Source of the DNA: Akanthomyces muscarius
Taxonomy: Eukaryota > Ascomycota > Sordariomycetes > Hypocreales > Cordycipitaceae
Reading direction: 5' to 3'
Assembly (NCBI RefSeq): GCF_028009165.1
Contig: NW_026611614.1
Span: 248,001 to 312,000 of the forward strand
Length of the DNA stretch: 64,000 nt
Below the pieces are notes generated by a model. The model was not told where the DNA came from. It worked only from the letters and a program-made list of their open reading frames with translations, and searched no databases. The position numbers were made by a program, and so were the translations under genes. Positions 33,809-45,278 of the stretch are shown here, piece by piece; positions within the stretch are counted from its first letter, which is position 1, and each line of letters opens with the position of its first letter.

Positions 33809-35035
33809 TTCGACCTGCCCAGCTTGAAGGCGGCAGAGGAAGTTTTTCCTTCTTTCTCTTTTTTTTCCACTGTCTATTTCTTGTTCTTGTATTCTCTACT
33901 TCCTTGTTTCTCTCTCTGGCTTCGTGCGGATGTCTAGCCTCGTGTCCGAAATTTCAGTTACAGTAGCGTTGCAGCTCAGTAAATCATTACGTGCGACGCA
34001 AAATGACGCCCCTCATATTGATGTAGCCGCACCGAAAAGACATTGGATTATCTCTAACAGTTCAAGTAACTAATTTTTACCAATAAAATGCAACATCAAC
34101 CACGCTCTCTCTCGATCCTGCAGCTGGTGTGCTTGTGGCCCGGGGCGTGCGCACGCTATAGGGTAATGAGGCAGGCCCGGTGACAGTGGTCTACGCTCTC
34201 GACTTTGGAGGTACAGGTATCACACTATGCGCCCATGCGATGGAGCTGATGCTTTTCATTCGTCAGCAGACGCCTTCTCTGGCTTGTAGCGTAAATCATA
34301 AAAGCCAAAATACTAGCTGATGATGTCTATTTTTAGCGCCTCTGTTCGCCCAAAATTTTGCCAGCAATTGGACCTGGAAGCGGATTTTTGAACTAAATCG
34401 TAACTAATATGAAAAGCCGCGCAATTGCTGTTTCTGTTGCAGCCTGCCCAACCTCTGGTGGCAGTGACTGTCGGAGGGCCTTGACGGAGCCCTCTCATTG
34501 GCCAGAACCACAAATTGACCCACTTTTGTAGGATGGCCACCACAGAGCTCTGGGTGGCCACAAACGAGTTATGTACCATAGACCTTCACCACCACGAATA
34601 AGAACGGAATACTGTTTCTCCCCCATCGCGATACTATTACCCTGTGACCGACACGTACACGTATTTTGGCCATGTCCGAAAGCGCCCCCCTCGCCTTGTT
34701 TGGGATACACTTCCTGTGCGGCCTTTAGCAGGCCCCGCTGACAACTTTTTTCCGTGCATCTTTCCGTGCGAGGAGAGGCTTCTCCAGCCAGCACCCATTG
34801 TCTGTCCATTAGGCAAAGGGTTAAACCTTGCTTGTGCCACAAAACTCTACCTACCTCGTCTGGCAGCTAGCTACGCGCCACATGCTCCGTCAATATGTCA
34901 TCGTCTCTCTACAAATGCCGCTCGTTCCCCAAACTGCGCGGCATGAATTCACACCGACACCAAAAACATAGGTCCATGGACTCTTTGTATCTACGCAACA
35001 GCCACAGCCGACGCTCTTCGTTGGAATTCTCCTAG
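33809..35035. other. No gene recognised
   Basis: Begins with a T/C-rich 3' flank (33840-33920). The rest, up to the protease-like gene, has no frame with protein character. Confidence 0.4.
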
Positions 35036-36574
35036 ATGGACAATCTCAGCCCGCCGAGTGCTCAAGAGCAGGATCTCTATTATGACGGTTTGCCGTCCCA
35101 CCCGCGTCTTGTCGCTCGCTCGTCGATAGAGCCCTGGCAGTCGATACACGGCCCTGATAGACATCCCGTTACTAACCTCCGCCGGCGCAAGGCTTTTCTT
35201 CCCCCATCTCGCCATGATGTCATGCGTCTTTGGAATGTCAAGGATGCGCCTCTGCGGCGCGATATCAAACATCAGTTGCAGCATCTATCGTGGAACGCCA
35301 TTGAGTTATTTCGGGTCGGCTTCGAAGATGAGCAAGATCCTCATGGATGGAAACTGACCCTTATGGTGTCTGTCATGCCAGAATCCGCTACTACATGGAG
35401 CGTAGCAGCTCAGGCTGCCGTTGCATGCAAAGCCGTGCTGGAATCGTACAACATATTCGACATTCACTGCGAGATTCGAGAATCATCAATCCTGCTTCTA
35501 GCCTCTGAACCAGCCGACAATCTCAAGGTTCGTGGGATTGATCATCTTCCTTCGCAAGATCCCAGGTCGCTAGATGGCCATCGAAGCCCGTATCTGGGAA
35601 CAAGCATTGCCAGTCTCAGCAACCCTGCTATCGGGGCTACAAAGGGCTTGTATCTTCGCATCTCTGAACATGGCCAAGAACATCAAGCCACGGTGGCTCT
35701 GACCTGTCGCCACCTGCTTGAGACTACGCTATCAACCAACGTGGAGATACGAGGCGGACCGGACGTGATACAGCCATGTCAAAGGACGCTTGAGGCATAC
35801 ATTGCTAATCAGCAAGACCAAATCAACTACATTGACTCATTAAACAGCAAGCAACGCGCGAGTGCCGACTACCAGAAAATGAAGTACGATGCTGAGAGTA
35901 GGCTTCGGGCTGCCAGTCTTTTGAAATACCCCGAATCGCGCAAGATTGGTCGTGTGCATTACGCACCGCCTATTGCTCTACGCCAGAGTTCCCACCACGA
36001 CAGTTGGCTCGCAGATTGGCTACTTGTGCAGCTGGATCCTGCGCATCAAGAGGACGCCTTGTCTGACTTGACCAATGACATCGTCTTGGAAAACCATTCC
36101 GGCCAAAAAAGACTCCAGCGTGTTCTTGCGCAGATGAAGGTGCAACCTGAGGCACCTCGGTTCTTTGACAACAAGCTCTACAAGCTGCAACTAGCTGGTA
36201 CCGTCACAGAGCGGGAACTGCGCAACCCGCCTCACAGTGAGCTCAACGATGACGCTGTTCTGTTCGTGGGCAAAGTTGGCGCCAGGTCGGGACTGACCTT
36301 TGGGCTTGGTTCGACCATGGCCTCGGTCGTGAGGTATCCTCTGAAGGGTATGACCCTTGAGTCGCTGGAATGGCCAGTTCATCATGTAAAAGGAGATCCG
36401 AACTTTTCAGCTCCTGGAGACTCTGGATCGATTGTGTGGACTGTCGATGGGCGCATTGTTGGAATGGTAACGGGAGGGTGTGGTGTCCGTAGCATGGACA
36501 TAACGTATGTCACTCCCATCGAAAGACTGCTCGCGGATGTCCGGTCTCGAGGGTTCAATGTAGAGATTATCTAG
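35036..36574 (+). CDS. Trypsin-fold protease-like protein
   Basis: An intronless frame of 512 residues. A chymotrypsin-type triad is visible in order: VALTCRHLLE (His226), HDSWLADWLLVQLD (Asp327) and APGDSGSIVW (Ser463 in GDSGS), followed by VDGRIVGMVTGG and a C-terminal strand-helix (DITYVTPIERLLADVRSRGF). GDSGS rather than GDSGG, TCRH rather than TAAH, and an unusually long gap between His and Asp set it apart from secreted trypsins. There is no signal peptide, so it is likely an intracellular PA-clan protease or pseudoprotease. The N-terminal 200 residues are unrecognised, possibly a regulatory domain. Fungi carry many such proteins next to death-domain or incompatibility genes; a role in proteolytic activation of a partner is an inference. 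Confidence 0.75.
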   Translation: MDNLSPPSAQEQDLYYDGLPSHPRLVARSSIEPWQSIHGPDRHPVTNLRRRKAFLPPSRHDVMRLWNVKDAPLRRDIKHQLQHLSWNAIELFRVGFEDEQDPHGWKLTLMVSVMPESATTWSVAAQAAVACKAVLESYNIFDIHCEIRESSILLLASEPADNLKVRGIDHLPSQDPRSLDGHRSPYLGTSIASLSNPAIGATKGLYLRISEHGQEHQATVALTCRHLLETTLSTNVEIRGGPDVIQPCQRTLEAYIANQQDQINYIDSLNSKQRASADYQKMKYDAESRLRAASLLKYPESRKIGRVHYAPPIALRQSSHHDSWLADWLLVQLDPAHQEDALSDLTNDIVLENHSGQKRLQRVLAQMKVQPEAPRFFDNKLYKLQLAGTVTERELRNPPHSELNDDAVLFVGKVGARSGLTFGLGSTMASVVRYPLKGMTLESLEWPVHHVKGDPNFSAPGDSGSIVWTVDGRIVGMVTGGCGVRSMDITYVTPIERLLADVRSRGFNVEII

Positions 36575-36781
36575 GACGGGACTATCATAACAAACCTTTT
36601 CACGGAAGATCTGTGCAAAAGATGAAGTTATTTAACCACTCTTACGACCCCTAGGTGCCACAGTATTTCTTGGAGCAACGGTCTGTTCTTTTTCCTTAAT
36701 CTTCGAGAGAAACTTCGATACATTAGAACCTCAAACCAGCATCATGCACCACTACTATCTTCCGGTCGCTTTACGTCGGAT

Positions 36782-36811
36782 GGGGGGGGGGGGGGGGGGG
36801 GGGGCGGGGGG
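36782..36811. repeat. Homopolymer of 23 G, then C and 6 G
   Basis: A run of 23 G (36782-36804), one C, then six G. Such runs are slippage-prone and can form G-quadruplexes, but they are also a common sequencing or assembly error, so the exact length is unsure. Confidence 0.9.
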
Positions 36812-37019
36812 CTCCGATTTGACCACTGGAAAGTGGCCTTGCCCAGCTCGCGTCGCAAGACTGTATGTAACCTAGCTAGTTCCCATAGAACTACTTGGTC
36901 TACAGGTGATGACATATTCCAGCGATTCGGTGATATGAGACTGCCTTCGAACACTATCATTGGTTTCACCTGAGGCTGTCTCGTTGCTTTCTCACATTGC
37001 TCCCGTCGTCAATGCAGGA

Positions 37020-37184
37020 TCACGTTCCTATCAAGAATTGAATAGCTTGTAACAGCTCCCGACGAGTCTCCGGAGGAAGCTCATGTGGCTTTTTATTCTC
37101 TGCCAGTTCCAGCTGTGCTCCAGTTCGAAGAATTGATACAATAATCATGTTTGCCTTGCTTGTACGTGTGAAAACAAAAATCAT
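37020..37184 (-). CDS. Small frame, possible last exon of an unknown gene
   Basis: Fifty-four codons from ATG to TGA: MIFVFTRTSKANMIIV at the start and ELPPETRRELLQAIQFLIGT at the end. The middle (RTGAQLELAENKKPHELP) has the look of a real amphipathic helical protein and the codon use is plausible, but it is too short to judge. It could be a complete small protein or a 3' exon; no upstream exon was found. Confidence 0.3.
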   Translation of the reverse strand: MIFVFTRTSKANMIIVSILRTGAQLELAENKKPHELPPETRRELLQAIQFLIGT

Positions 37185-38775
37185 CTTCTTGTCAGTTCCT
37201 GACCCGGACGCTGGCGTCCAGCTTCTCCATCAGTTGCTAGCTGTGAAATGCTTGGTCGGGCCCAGCTTCCTAACTCTACGTCTTGCGCCTCATTGTTTCC
37301 ACCATCTTACTTCATCTTGACTTGGTCCCGACAGTAGCTGGCTGACTAGGTAAACCGCACCAAGACGTAAACTAAGTCTCTTCACTACGACTGAGTATTG
37401 TTTGCTTTTACTCATCTGAGATTAAATTTAAGCCTTAGTAGTTTCACATTTCGAGAAACGTATATGACCTGGTAGATTAGGGAATGTCGCTGCAATAACG
37501 TATAGGCAAAGCGGTGCCGGGGCGTATATTGACACGCTGTTGTGTGATTCTTCCGGGTTCTTGGTTTACCGGAGGCTTCATAAGGTTTATTTTTTATCAA
37601 GTTCAGCCCGCTTTAGTTCGATGAGCATGTCGAGATTCGAGGATACTAGACACACCTTCTGTATGGCTTGCTGACCCTCTAGTTTCCAGGAGTACTTCAG
37701 CGGCGGCTTAATACACACCAAGAGTGTTCCTTCATTCCTTTGCTACTATCAATCTCAAACACACCCACTCCTTTCTTGCTTGCATGCTTGGTTTCCTCTA
37801 TGCGTCGCGTCAATGCATGCATAGCACTGACCAGATAGAGGCTGTTTCTTTGTTGAAAGCCGTGTCGTCAAATATCAGACGATACCTTTTTAGTCACTGA
37901 GCTCACTCACTGTTAAGACATAACAGTGTCACTGACGAGTCTCATGGGGTACTTCAGCTATCGAGCAGTATCGCATGATTTATATTTGCTGCTGACCATG
38001 TGTGATTGTCCCTGCATACGAACTATGTAGGCCGTTCTAGGCGGCGTTGCTTACAGACAACAAACCGAGAGAGCCCGTTCTCCGCTCTCTAACGATCGTG
38101 TGAAGGTCACTGTGAATAGAAACGACCAGAAGCTTCGGCGTGAACCCCTATCCTACAGCACTACATACACAGAGGCGTCAAGGACTCGAAACCCGAAAGG
38201 CCTTGTGCCACAATTATGCTTCCTTAGCCTCGATGGTCAGAGGCAAGATACTCCTATCAAGCTCCGACACATGCGATGAGAATTTGAGTCTCTGATCACT
38301 GCATCTAGGTAAATAAGCGTTCTCCTTAAGCGGAAGGGAGAGCCCCCTCACAATGTGAGCACAGGGCTAGGCATATGAAACCGGAAAGGTTTCTCAGTCT
38401 GGCTATTCAGTTAAAGATGCCGGCAAATGAAATATAAAAGAGTGAATGCGCTATCCACTGTACTCTCCTTAAAACAAATGGTAAGCGGGAGACTCCAACA
38501 GCGGCAAGCGCGTCAAACTGCGTACCTATCCACCTCCTGCACCACGTCTCCCGCGTCGACAAAGCGTTACCAACCGAGGTAGGTCTTGTTCGACCGGGAA
38601 TCGTTGCGAAACTCAAATTGGACTGCCTACTAACGCCGGCGACTCGCCTCTCGCAGGGTAGGCATCATGTACCACTCTGCAAAAACTTCGCAACAAGACC
38701 GAACAGGGTCATATTAACACAACAGATATATCACTAAAGGACAAATTGGCCCAAACCATCAGCCAGCGTGTACAA

Positions 38776-40495
38776 TTATTGAGCCATCACTTGCGACATT
38801 GGCCGAGTTTGTTTCCCCTTTGTTGTCAATTCCCGGAAATCAGAACTCATCGTTAAGTTGGTGAAGCCACGTGTCGTTCGTCGTTCGTCTGCCAGCTTCA
38901 CGCGTTTACCACTGTGCTTGCTTCCTCCTTGCAGCTCTTTCTTTCTCTTCCCGCTCCTATCAGGTATAGCAACATCAGAAGCCGAGCCATTGACTGGATA
39001 TCTTGCATCATCCTCGCCGCGCACATGATTCTGCACCGCGGTGTCCCTGGCGCGCGGCGAAGCGACGCCCTGATTGTCCTCGGCGCCCTCAACGACCTGA
39101 GAAGCGACAAGGGCCGGCGAAGCGCCGCTCGAGGCGCCCTCGGCGACTTCGCCGCCCTCGGCGCCTTCAACCAACTGAGAAGTGCCGCTCGAGGTGCTCT
39201 GATCGTCTTCGGCGCCCTCAACGACCTGAGAAGCGACAAAGGCCGGCGAAGTGTCGCTCGAGGCGCCCTCGGCGACTTCGCCGCTTGAGGCGCCTTCGCC
39301 GCTTGAGGCACCCTCATCGTCTGGGGGCACCCTCATCGTCCCTCGCCGCTTTCGCTGCTCTCGGCGCTCTCATCGTCCCTCGCTGCCATCGACGACCTGA
39401 GAAGTGACAACAGATTGAGAAGTGACAACAGATTGAGAAGTGTCGTCCTTCGCGGCCGGGGTGTCAGGTTGGGGAATTGTCTGGAGAGCAAACCTGGTTC
39501 GGTAACGCACAAGCCTGAAAGGCACCTTCATTGATCCTTCGCCGCCAATTTTGTAGGCGGCTTGACAGCCTCTCCATCCATGTCGAGCACCACTTCGACG
39601 ACCACGGTCGCAGATTTGTGCGGATCACGTTGAAGTCTCGCCCAGACCCGTTTGTTCCTCCATTCCAGTGCAGCCTTAATTGTTTTAGCATCCATCGTAG
39701 TCCCATCTTTTTCGTGGTATTAATTCCCGTTCTTCATCTGCTGGAGTGTTCGACCAGGCAACACCGTGAACAGCTCAAATTCAAGTTCGCTAGACTCATC
39801 AAGAAGGAAGTCTTCCCATGCGAGCTCTTTGAGGTCACGGCTAGCCCTCTTGACCGGCAGGAGGGTAGCTCCGCTGCTAAACCCTTTCGCATGCCTCTGT
39901 ACATCAGCGTGGAAGCTGATAGCCAACTCTGCTGTTTTGAGATCATCCCAGGCGCGACGGTCGCTGCTATTGTAATATATAGCCGCACCTAGGCACACGC
40001 CGGCACTATATGCTGTTAGTTTGTGTTTCTAGGGACCAAATTTTCAACTTGCCTCTCTAGCAACATCGGAAGACGACGTGTTTCAGGAGTGTAAGAACGA
40101 CCAACTTTGGGATAAACTCTTCTGAGTTAACCCAAGGTTGTCTCAAACAGAAGATTTGCTATCATCCTGTTTTGGATCACACCACCAGAGAAAATGACAG
40201 TCGGCGGTTCCTCCGGCGACTGCCGCCTAGCCTCCTTCAATTTTTTCTCCATGGCAGGAGCAAAAGATCAATAAGCGTCCTGCATTAATTGACGGAACTT
40301 ATCAACAGTTATTTTCAAGGACGGCGTCTTGAAGTCGCGTATGCTCCCTGGTCCGGTGAAACTCTCAAAACGTTGCTTCGCAAAACAGGCGAGATTTTCG
40401 TACTCCGCTTCGCGGACCGCGAGACGACACAGTTCTATCAATAGTGCCACAACCAGAGGGTCCCGCAAGTAGCACTGGGGGACGGCGCAACCCAA
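38776..40495 (-). pseudogene. Broken Hsp70-like ATPase gene with expanded Ser/Glu repeats
   Basis: Read leftward, several frames form one interrupted protein. First KITVDKFRQLMQDAY (stop at about 40270), then, same frame, MEKKLKEARRQSPEEPPTVI and FSGGVIQNRMIANLLFETTLG (stop). After further stops comes LGAAIYYNSSDRRAWDDLKTAE through LPGRTLQQMKNG (stop TAA near 39720), next DAKTIKAALEWRNKRVWARL and VVEVVLDMDGEAVKPPTK, then a frameshift into MKVPFRLVRYRTRFAL, and finally a low-complexity tail rich in EGASSG units. The order 'helix, PTVIFSGGVIQN' recalls the C-lobe of fungal Hsp70-like (actin-fold) ATPases, so I infer that family; the identity is moderate. At least three stops and two frameshifts make it dead. 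Upstream N-lobe motifs were not found. Confidence 0.45.
39045..39450 (-). repeat. GC-rich minisatellite tract in the pseudogene tail
   Basis: Nested repeats: on the minus strand units of the type GTCGAGGGCGCCGAAGACG and GAGGGCGCCTCGAGCGGC (VVEGAED and EGASSG) recur from 39050 to 39320, and an 18-bp unit (AGAAGTGACAACAGATTG, plus strand) is repeated at about 39403-39440. Both unit types are multiples of three. Confidence 0.8.
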
Positions 40496-41756
40496 ACCAC
40501 GATGCCATCCCTCGGCTCAGCGACAGTTATGCCCTGCATTTGTGTTAGCAAGAGCAATCGTGTCGCACGGTTAAACGTACTGATGAGCTGCCGCCAACAT
40601 CGCAAAGCACAAACTGCCGAGTTAGCGTCCAACTGGTTTCATCGATCTTAGAACTGATCCTTACTTTCCTTCTGGATATTTACTACATCCGTGTTGTTTG
40701 CATGTATATCCGGGTTCCACCGGTAAAAGACGTGTTGCGGTGGTTAGGGCCTCGTATTGCCAGCCTTGGCAACTCAGATAACAAGGAGCGATTAGTTTCC
40801 ACCCTTGCTCGCGAATTATAACTGGTTGCGAATCTCCGGCATCTTAAATCTGCAAATGCTGTAATCCTGTCGAATACCAGTTGCCGTTTGGTCCACGGCG
40901 TCTCAAGCTTCAAGCGTCTCTATCTCTTTGCGTCGAGATCGAACACCCTAGCCCAGTCCTACACAGAAACATCGGTGCGGAATCCCGTTTTTGGTAAAGG
41001 AAGTGGAAGCGCCGAACTGTTGAGAACCTGTCAACAAGCCATCCGCTAGTCACTCCATCAGAACTATTCGTCAGTCTCGGGGGCCAATTGTGGCTGGCTG
41101 GGTTTTGCGAGCTTGCAGGTCGTTTCTTCTTGTCCAGATCAAATAGCAGGCACTATCTCCCCAAGAAATTTCATGTATATCTGTATAGACACTGTGAAGC
41201 CTTTCTGTATTGGGTCGTTAGCCGCGGCATACTCCAACTCGCTTGCGCGTTGACAGATGTAGCTGCTGGGCGTCACGTTCCACGTCACATGCTGGTCGAG
41301 AATGCTAGAATTCCTTCAGATTCTTCTCGGACGAGGATATTCCCGTTGAGGATACTCCCAGAAAAAGAAATATTGATTAATTCGACGTTCCAATGAAGCT
41401 TTTACCAGGCACGACGACGGCAACTGCGAATTCATGGCGGCCGGTCTCATGAATAAAGAAAGACCTGCACATGGATCGTCACTACTCTGGGTCACTCTTC
41501 ACGTTTTTTTTTAATTGAAGTGATTTTGGAAGCGAGGGTCGATTTTGGAGATGAGAATTGATCAAAATATGGCAAGAGAAGCTCAACCTATAATTGGTTG
41601 TGGTTACCTAATTTTAGGCACAGGTGCCAGTGCTTGGACGCTGGCTTTCCAGCCCGGCTCCCAAAAGCACCTTGCGGCTAGATCTCTAACAGCGCTACCT
41701 AGTTTGGAAGGCCGCCGCTCGTTCCAATGGTTAGAAGCTCTACAAAAGGTAGTAAC
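40496..41756. other. No intact gene; possible 5' remains of the pseudogene
   Basis: Minus frames at 40632-40438 (LDANSAVCALRCWRQLIS) and 40913-40683 are open but unassigned; the first could be an earlier piece of the broken gene to the left. A plus frame at 41545-41787 runs into the 3' end of the PAQR gene and is taken as chance. Confidence 0.3.
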
Positions 41757-42827
41757 TCAAGAGGCTGAGCAGGTAATATTTGAGTAAGCATAGTCGAAGG
41801 CTTCAAGATACCCTATCATCTGGATAACAGCGGCGGAGACAACCAGCATGTGCATAAATGAGTGGGAGCTACACATGTCGAATTTTCCAGGCCACCAACT
41901 TTCAGGAAACCTCATCTTTTGAATCGCGTGTGTTAGGATCGATTTTTCTCCTGTATGGGTAAAATGGGAGACTCACTGCATAAAGCCCGGTTCCAGATAG
42001 TAGGCAGCCTACCTTTGCCACCATAGTATAGGTAAAGGCTTTCTTGTTCATCAGGTCTAGCCCGAATACATCGAGCCCATGAATCAAGGGCGCCACAACG
42101 GACATGCCAGTCGCCACGAACGTGAGTGTTCGCATGGAGCGATACTTGTGGGTCTGGAGCTTAGGATGAACGTTCGTGATAATAGTTAATGCCCCGAAAA
42201 GCCCAATCTATTGACCGTTGAAGGGTGTCAGAGCTGATTGCCAGTCTTGGAACAGAACAGCCGAGCATATGGGGATCTACTCACCATAGACCAGTAGATA
42301 TTGCGTAGCGTAGTTTCACACCGAAAAATTATGTATACGCCTAAGACAATATCACCGACTATAAAGATGCTTATACCAAGCATATCTAGTCGGTGCCAGA
42401 AATGGTCGACAGTGTAAGAGTGGTTCATTAAAGTGTGATAAATAGCCGAAAATGCATAGCAAATAGTCGCCGTAAGTATGAAGAATGAAAAGGCCATAAA
42501 ATCGGTGCTAGTAACTCTGGAATACTTGCCAGCAAGGTACTGCAAGATGTACCACTCGCCGAGGAGGAAGACGACGGCTGGTATAAGATGGGAATAGATG
42601 TTGACCGTCTCGTTGTGAAGATAGCACCAACTGCGGAACGAGGCGCGAGCCGAGCCCGATATAGGCCGGTAACCGTTGAGAATACACTGGTTGTTGTCGT
42701 GTTGAAACCATTCCGGCATCTCGTCGAACGAGAGAAGAGCCGGGCGTCGTGCGTCGTCTTCCATTCCCGGCCGTTTGCGCGCCTCTGGCTCCTTGGGCGG
42801 GACTCGTAGACGGGGAGCGAACGCCAT
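41757..42827 (-). CDS. PAQR/ADIPOR-type (Izh/hemolysin III) membrane protein
   Basis: Three exons, 42827-42285, 42207-41977 and 41915-41757, join in frame (introns of 77 and 61 bases, donors both GTGAGT) giving 310 residues. Family motifs occur in order: NNQCILNGYRP, HNETVNIYSHLIPA, SAIYHTLMNHS (His131), RLDMLGISIFIVG (Asp148), LDLMNKK and CSSHSFMHMLVV (His276, His280). These His and Asp residues form the zinc site known in adiponectin-receptor proteins, and seven hydrophobic helices are present. Yeast Izh proteins of this family affect zinc, lipid and sterol balance; many PAQRs are thought to act as ceramidase-like hydrolases. The protein should lie in an internal or plasma membrane. The N-terminal 30 residues are basic and charged. 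All motif residues are intact, so it is probably functional. Confidence 0.92.
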
Positions 42828-43967
42828 TTACTGTCGCGCCGGGTGATGGCTGTGTAATGTGTGAAGGCCGGAGTTTGAGAGTGTGTGAGTATGGAATCGA
42901 AGAAATGCATTTTCTGTTTGCTTGGTAGTTTCTTTGTGCACTGGCTAATAGGCGCTCCCGTTTCGTCTACGCGGCCGCCCGAATGGTGGCTTGGACTGTA
43001 GGGGACACCCGACACCAGCATTCAACGAGATTTTTGCAGAGCTGCACGGGTGACAGGCTGGCTGCCTGGGCCCACTCACACGGCCACATCTCTTCGGGGG
43101 AAATTGACCAGTTGACCAGACCGACGTGCTGATCAAAGTCTCAAAGATCCTGGTCTCTGATGCGAGAGCAAGTTGAGAGGTGTGCCCTCCTACTGGTAGC
43201 AACTACTGGCTAACGTTAGATGCTAACCTGGCCCCTGGGCTGCGAGGCTAGCACCAAAAATACCCATGCCGCCAGCCACAACCGCTACTTGTTATTAAGT
43301 ATTTGAACAGGGGCTTCAGCGAACGCGGTACCGGTAGCCTGAACTGCCTGTACCAGTACTAGGGCGCTGTAGCGTTGAGCGAATCTGGTTCTAAACAGGG
43401 AACCTACTGGTAGGGATGCATCAGGACAGGTAGGTACTTCTTACTTCAGAAGCCCTGCTCCCTAACGACTTTTCAGCTTAGGCGCCATCATCTTCTTCTC
43501 TGGGTACCTGTTACAGCGCCTCTTTAATTCTTTATGTACTTGCCCATGCTGAGTCCCACTGTTCCTTCTCACCTCGACACGGAGCCCAAGCAACAGTCCC
43601 ATTACGCACTAACAACACCGCGTATGACAATTCCAGGCCCCGACGTGCTTTTTCGCCTTTTCATTGACGGCTGCGGTAACTGTCGTATACTTCAGGGCTG
43701 CCCGAAAGCCGAGACGTCGCTACCAGGGCATTGCCTGACAACCTCTGCCACAGCTAGGGGTAACGGAAGGCGTACCATTTCTCGCACAGTCAAAGACAGG
43801 GACATCTCCGAACGCGCTCTTGTGTCCCAACGGAGGCTTAGTTATTGACCGAAGCTAGCGACCGCTCGGTTCATGCAATTGCCCCACGTCGATCCCTCGA
43901 ATTTGCCGACCATTCTGTGTGAGCGATACCATCAGTTCACACGGCCTTTGTGACGAAACGCGAGAAC
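42828..43967. other. Divergent upstream region, no gene recognised
   Basis: Lies between the starts of the PAQR gene (leftward) and the RING gene (rightward), so probably contains both promoters. A plus frame at 43534-43848 is unrecognised. No clear regulatory site. Confidence 0.4.
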
Positions 43968-44386
43968 ATGCCCACGGTGCAGGTTGATGGCCCCGCTGCG
44001 GACAACCTGACTACAATCGGTCCCACGGGAGACAACAGAAAAGTTGAAGAGGTCAGGAAGTCCTTCGTCGATCAACGAATCAAGATAGCGTCGCATGCAT
44101 GTCCTATTTGTTGGGATAATGCTCAGGGCCTAACAGCTACGTCTTGTGGTAGATAAATTATCCTTTCCAACTCGGTCGGTTAGGCTTGGACTGATTGAGA
44201 CAACTAGGGCACCTCTTCTGTGCGAAATGTATACATGAGTGGTTTGGGAACGCATCCCCAACTGGTAAATGTCCTATGTGTCGTACGGAAATTGGCATAC
44301 AGAGCTTTGTGAAGCTCAAACTCAAGCTCAGAAACTCGAACCAAGCAAAACGAAAAGCAGACAGAATATCAAGGTTGGAGAAATGA
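43968..44386 (+). CDS. Small C3HC4 RING protein, likely E3 ubiquitin ligase
   Basis: Exons 43968-44148 and 44208-44386 join in frame over a 59-base intron (donor GTAGAT, acceptor AACTAG) that splits the RING finger; the protein has 119 residues. The RING is Cys45-x2-Cys48-x11-Cys60-x-His62-x2-Cys65-x2-Cys68-x13-Cys82-x2-Cys85, the canonical C3HC4 spacing, with the residues around it (ACPICWD, CGHLFCAKCIHEW, CPMCR) matching Rnf4/Slx8-type fingers. RING proteins recruit an E2 enzyme to ubiquitinate a target. The N-terminal 40 residues are acidic and low-complexity and the C-terminus is a short basic helix (LKLKLRNSNQAKRKADRI). I see no SUMO-interaction motif that would prove an Slx8-like function. 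Confidence 0.9.
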
Positions 44387-45278
44387 TAAATGGCGTATTC
44401 GGCCATCTGGAGTTTTACCGTGGCGCATGGCGACTGAGAACTCACTTCGAAATTAATTATTCTTTCCTCTCCAGTAATCTTCGAGTCGCAGGCCAAAGGC
44501 GGGCGGTCATACTTGCGCTTCGTGTAAAATAAGTCGACATTTGTATCTACCCTGTCTTCCAAGTAGTTATGAGTCCTTTTTGCGCATATTAGATTCCCAT
44601 TATGTTTACTCATGCACTGTAGCAACATTGCAGTACACTTGGCATGGGGCATCTCGTGGGGGACTGAACAATATAGGGCAACGGTGGGCCGAGAGCAAGG
44701 GCTGTGCTCGCATCACCTCAGCAAATGAAGCGATAGGCTATACTGTGGCTGCACACTCCATCCAGCCCTTTTCAGAAAGTCGCGGCTGCGGCTTACTCCT
44801 GCCCAATAAGAAACTCTCCTATTTCTACCTCGTTCTTTTCAGAATTCCTTCTGCTCATGTACATTGATTCGCACGGCGCACTGGCATGACGACGCAGCCC
44901 ACGTCACTCCGCACAAGCAAGCGCTCCGCGAACTAGCTTCAGTAGGTCGATGCAGCGGTCCCGCTGAGTTTGAAGAGCTCCTTCATCACTGACCTTCCCA
45001 CAAGCGATCGGATTGGCGTTTTCACAGTCATGATTACGACGCGAGCTCGAAGGGCGAGGCTAGGTTTAGCCATCAGCGGTCATCTATGACTCCACGCTTC
45101 TTCACTAATGCCCAAAGACTTGCAAGCATTCTCAGAGATAAGATCTACGCTGCGGAGCCAGCTACCTTATGGTGATGCCTTTATAATAAGTTAAGCTACA
45201 TCCTCCATACCCACCGCTCGCGGGAAACGAAAACCGCCAGCTTACTTTCCTTCGTTACAATCGAGGCTGACTCTCATA
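44387..45278. other. No gene recognised
   Basis: Holds the 3' flank of the RING gene and the promoter side of the next plus-strand gene. No coding frame recognised. Confidence 0.35.

Larger units (their letters stand above)
36575..38775. other. Mostly empty; G homopolymer and one small frame
   Basis: Contains the G-run and the small minus-strand frame described separately. The remaining 1.6 kb (37.2-38.77 kb) has no gene I can support. Confidence 0.35.

Noticed and set aside
38898..39407. Arg/Pro/Leu-rich long frames on both strands at the GC-rich minisatellite
   Set aside because: The repeat unit is a multiple of three, so all frames stay open; only the EGASSG phase connects to the upstream protein blocks.
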